Source: Ruegeria sp. HKCCSA071
GTDB lineage: Bacteria > Pseudomonadota > Alphaproteobacteria > Rhodobacterales > Rhodobacteraceae
Direction: 5' to 3'
DNA: 64,000 nucleotides
Assembly: GCF_017872555.1 (NCBI RefSeq)
Contig: NZ_JAEDOX010000009.1
Span: forward strand, 1 to 64,000
In this document: one piece after another, positions 61,851 through 64,000 of the stretch
Numbering within the stretch: position 1 is the stretch's first letter
Layout: the number at the start of each line of letters is the position of its first letter
Translations under genes and position numbers: made by a program
Notes under the pieces: generated by a model
Databases searched by the model: none
What the model was told of the DNA's origin: nothing
Seen by the model: the letters and a program-made list of their open reading frames with translations, nothing else

Positions 61851-62441
61851 ATGGAAATCATTCTTGCGATCATCATTGGCGCCGCTTTCGGAGCCGTACT
61901 TGACCGGATTGGCGCGGCGAATCCAAATTGGATTGTGGGCATGTTGACACTGCGTCGACTCCACCTGATGAAAACGATCCTCCTGGCAATCGGAACCGGT
62001 TCGATCCTCATGTTTGGCGGGCAGATGCTGGGGTTTGTGGATGTCGGCCATATGTCGGTGAAATCGGCCTATGTCGGTGTCTTCATTGGCGGATTGTTAC
62101 TGGGTGCGGGCTGGGCTGCATCGGGCTACTGTCCGGGAACAGGGGTCTGCGCCGCTGCGTCCGGTCGCCGTGACGCCTTGTTCTTCATCGTCGGCGGTTT
62201 GTTAGGCGCTGCGGCCTATATGGCGACATATCCGGCCTGGAAGGCCACGGGCCTGCTCGATGAAATTGCTGGCGGCAAAGTCACCTTGGGTACAGTTCCG
62301 GGATCCGCTTACGAAGGTGTTTTGTCACTGTCCGGCGATATCCTCGGTATCGCACTGGGTGCCGTCTTTGTTCTGGTTGCGTTCGTTCTTCCGGACAGCC
62401 TGATCGCAACTGGCGAAAAGGTTGGTGTTGCGGCTGAATAA
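61851..62441 (+). CDS. YeeE/YedE-family (sulfur-compound transport) protein, second half
   Basis: The 196-residue membrane protein follows the first half after 4 bases. It has about five helices and the second Cys motif ASGYCPGTGVCAAASGRRDA. Together the pair equals one full-length YeeE-type transporter. Import of a sulfur compound such as thiosulfate or persulfide is inferred from family knowledge. It ends before a strong bidirectional terminator. Confidence 0.85.
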   Translation: MEIILAIIIGAAFGAVLDRIGAANPNWIVGMLTLRRLHLMKTILLAIGTGSILMFGGQMLGFVDVGHMSVKSAYVGVFIGGLLLGAGWAASGYCPGTGVCAAASGRRDALFFIVGGLLGAAAYMATYPAWKATGLLDEIAGGKVTLGTVPGSAYEGVLSLSGDILGIALGAVFVLVAFVLPDSLIATGEKVGVAAE

Positions 62442-62484
62442 TCACGGCTGAGCGTACACATTCACGACCGGCATCCCGACAAAA

Positions 62485-62516
62485 AAACCGGCGCAACATG
62501 CGCCGGTTTCTTTTTT
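62485..62516. terminator. Bidirectional terminator
   Basis: AAACCGGCGC and GCGCCGGTTT form a perfect 10-base stem with a 5-base loop, with a run of A before and T after. It serves both the YeeE pair and the convergent aminotransferase gene. Confidence 0.9.
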
Positions 62517-62533
62517 AGCCAATATCGGTGATC

Positions 62534-63925
62534 TTACCCGAACACACGCCCCAGTGCGCCGTCAACCGCGTCGGTGATCTGGTCAATGTCGTCGGCCGTA
62601 GCGATCAGCGCAGGCGAGAAGCACAGCGTGTTGTTGCGACCGGGGATCGAGCGGTTGGTCACGCCGATGATCACGCCCTGCGCCATACAGTCGGCGGTAA
62701 CGGCCTGCGCCAGTTTCTCATCCACCGGCTCTTTGGTGCCACGATCCACAACCAGTTCGGCCCCCAGGAACAGGCCTTTGCCGCGCACATCGCCGATGAC
62801 CTTGTGCTTGTCCATCAGCGCCAGAAGGTTGTTCGTCATACGCGCGCCCATGTCCGTGCAGTTCTGCAACAGGTTTTCATCCTGAATGATGCGCATGTTC
62901 TCGATGGCCGCTGCCGGACCAGCGGTGCACCCACCAAAGGTCGAGATATCGCGGAAATAGTTCATCGGGTCGGCGGCATCGTCTTTGAACAAGTCAAAGA
63001 CTTCCTCGGTGGTGACCATGCAGGCAATCGCGGCATAGCCTGACGCCACACCCTTGGCCATGGTCACGAAATCGGGTTTGATACCGTATTGCTGGTACCC
63101 GAACCACGTGCCGGTGCGGCCCACGCCACAGACAACCTCGTCGATATGCAGCAGCACATCGTATTTCTTGCAGATCTCCTGCACGCGCTGCCAGTATCCT
63201 TCAGGCGCTTCGATTACACCACCACCCGCTGTTACAGGCTCAAGGCACAAGGCACCTACTGTATCGGGGCCCTCGCGCAGGATGACGGCTTCAATCTGGT
63301 CTGCGGCCCATTCGCCGAAATTCTCTTCGGGCGCGCCGTCCAGCTCGTGCTTGCGATATTCCATGCAATGCGGCACGCGCACGAAATCAGGTGCGAAGGG
63401 ACCGTATTGCGCTGTTCGCTCGTCCTGACCGCCTGCCGACATGGTCGCCAGCGTCGAGCCGTGATAGTCCCGGTCGCGGTACAGGATCTTGGTTTTCTTG
63501 CCGCCATATTTCTTGTGCGCGATCTGGCGCACCATCTTGAACGCCTTCTCGTTCGCTTCGGAACCTGAATTGGTGTAATAGACGCGGCTCATGCCCGGCA
63601 TCTTGTCGATCAGTTGTTCGGCAAACAGCGCACCCGGGATCGAACCCGCCGAATTGGCGAAGTAGCACAGCTTCATCAACTGGTCGTAAACCGCCTTGCA
63701 GATCGATTCGCGGCCATAGCCGACATTGACGGTCCAGACGCCGCCGGAAACCGCATCCAGATGCTCTTTGCCTTTCTGGTCCCAGACACGCATGCCCTTG
63801 CCCTCGACAATGATGCGTGGGTCATTGGTTTCAAAGGGTTTATGCTGGATCAGATGGTGCCAGATATGGGCGCGGTCAGCCTCGACTACGCGGGAAAGAT
63901 CGTTTTCGTTGAACGTGCCGTCCAT
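62534..63925 (-). CDS. tpa: Taurine:pyruvate aminotransferase
   Basis: The ATG at 63925 follows AAAGGA and gives 463 residues. It is a class III PLP aminotransferase with PLP Lys291 in FVTMAKGVASGY, the Asp in LLHIDEVVCGVGRTG, and YTNSGSEANEKAFKMVRQ for the phosphate site. The start MDGTFNENDLSRVVEADRAH and the overall sequence match the roseobacter Tpa. It makes sulfoacetaldehyde and alanine from taurine and pyruvate. Partner genes (xsc, tauR, transporter) would lie beyond the right edge. A related omega-aminotransferase is the alternative. Confidence 0.85.
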   Translation of the reverse strand: MDGTFNENDLSRVVEADRAHIWHHLIQHKPFETNDPRIIVEGKGMRVWDQKGKEHLDAVSGGVWTVNVGYGRESICKAVYDQLMKLCYFANSAGSIPGALFAEQLIDKMPGMSRVYYTNSGSEANEKAFKMVRQIAHKKYGGKKTKILYRDRDYHGSTLATMSAGGQDERTAQYGPFAPDFVRVPHCMEYRKHELDGAPEENFGEWAADQIEAVILREGPDTVGALCLEPVTAGGGVIEAPEGYWQRVQEICKKYDVLLHIDEVVCGVGRTGTWFGYQQYGIKPDFVTMAKGVASGYAAIACMVTTEEVFDLFKDDAADPMNYFRDISTFGGCTAGPAAAIENMRIIQDENLLQNCTDMGARMTNNLLALMDKHKVIGDVRGKGLFLGAELVVDRGTKEPVDEKLAQAVTADCMAQGVIIGVTNRSIPGRNNTLCFSPALIATADDIDQITDAVDGALGRVFG

Positions 63926-63962
63926 GACATGTCCTTTCAGTGAGGAAGCGGTGCGCGGGATA

Positions 63963-63980
63963 TGGGAATACCACATCCCA
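63963..63980. promoter_or_regulatory. Inverted repeat upstream of tpa
   Basis: TGGGA and TCCCA flank an 8-base spacer, 38-55 bases before the tpa start. The position fits an operator; the regulator is unknown. A TauR-type regulator beyond the window edge is a possible candidate. Confidence 0.3.
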
Positions 63981-64000
63981 GCATGTGTTTAAGATGCTTC

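Overview
The window looks like chromosome of a marine Rhodobacterales (Roseobacter-group) alphaproteobacterium. The basis is the gene set: taurine:pyruvate aminotransferase, L-malyl-CoA/beta-methylmalyl-CoA lyase, the DgcN/DgcA D-glutamate pair, a FYDLN-acid protein, a DUF1244 protein, an FnrL-like box and a complete ugp operon. Most of it is ordinary dense, moderately GC-rich chromosome. About 1-2.7 kb, 9.1-10.6 kb and 40.5-44.2 kb look looser or more AT-rich and more accessory. I judged this by eye, not by calculation.

Layout, 0-15 kb: an Omp85-type barrel; a minus-strand group of two exported DUF1254/DUF1214 proteins with an outer-membrane channel-like protein; a FixJ-like two-component set (single receiver, membrane PAS kinase, LuxR-type regulator); a decayed insertion-sequence scar with the 3' end of a MauG/cytochrome c peroxidase gene; a glyoxalase-fold protein; and a CreB/CreC-like two-component system with a DUF4173 membrane protein. 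15-25 kb: malonyl-CoA synthetase, a flavin-dependent tryptophan-halogenase-family protein, and the glycerol-3-phosphate/glycerophosphodiester uptake operon ugpBAECQ with a divergent LysR regulator. 25-36 kb: a class III cyclase/FlgO/TPR/HEAT protein, an ECF42-type sigma factor with its DGPF (YCII) partner and small enzymes, and an RbbA-type ABC exporter operon.

36-40.5 kb holds the most unusual locus: a tightly packed three-gene set encoding a CHASE2-adenylate cyclase, an exported DUF928 protein, and an exported caspase-like protease with a peptidoglycan-binding domain and what looks like a C-type-lectin fold at its C-terminus. I read this as an envelope sensor/second messenger/protease module and know of no described function for it. 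40.8-43.8 kb is a copper/cytochrome c cluster (two small cytochromes c, CopC, CopD, a Cys/His secreted protein and a His-rich lipoprotein) beside a tRNA-Ala(GGC).

44-64 kb is mostly core metabolism: FYDLN protein, YgjP-type metallopeptidase, MltB-type transglycosylase, accA, LysE exporter with divergent Lrp, mcl1, the dgcN-dgcA-dat D-amino-acid cluster, pyruvate kinase, an Lrp regulator whose only sensible start is an ATT codon, uspA with an alanine/glycine:sodium symporter, rpmI-rplT, a YeeE/YedE pair behind an FNR box and a perfect palindrome, and taurine:pyruvate aminotransferase.
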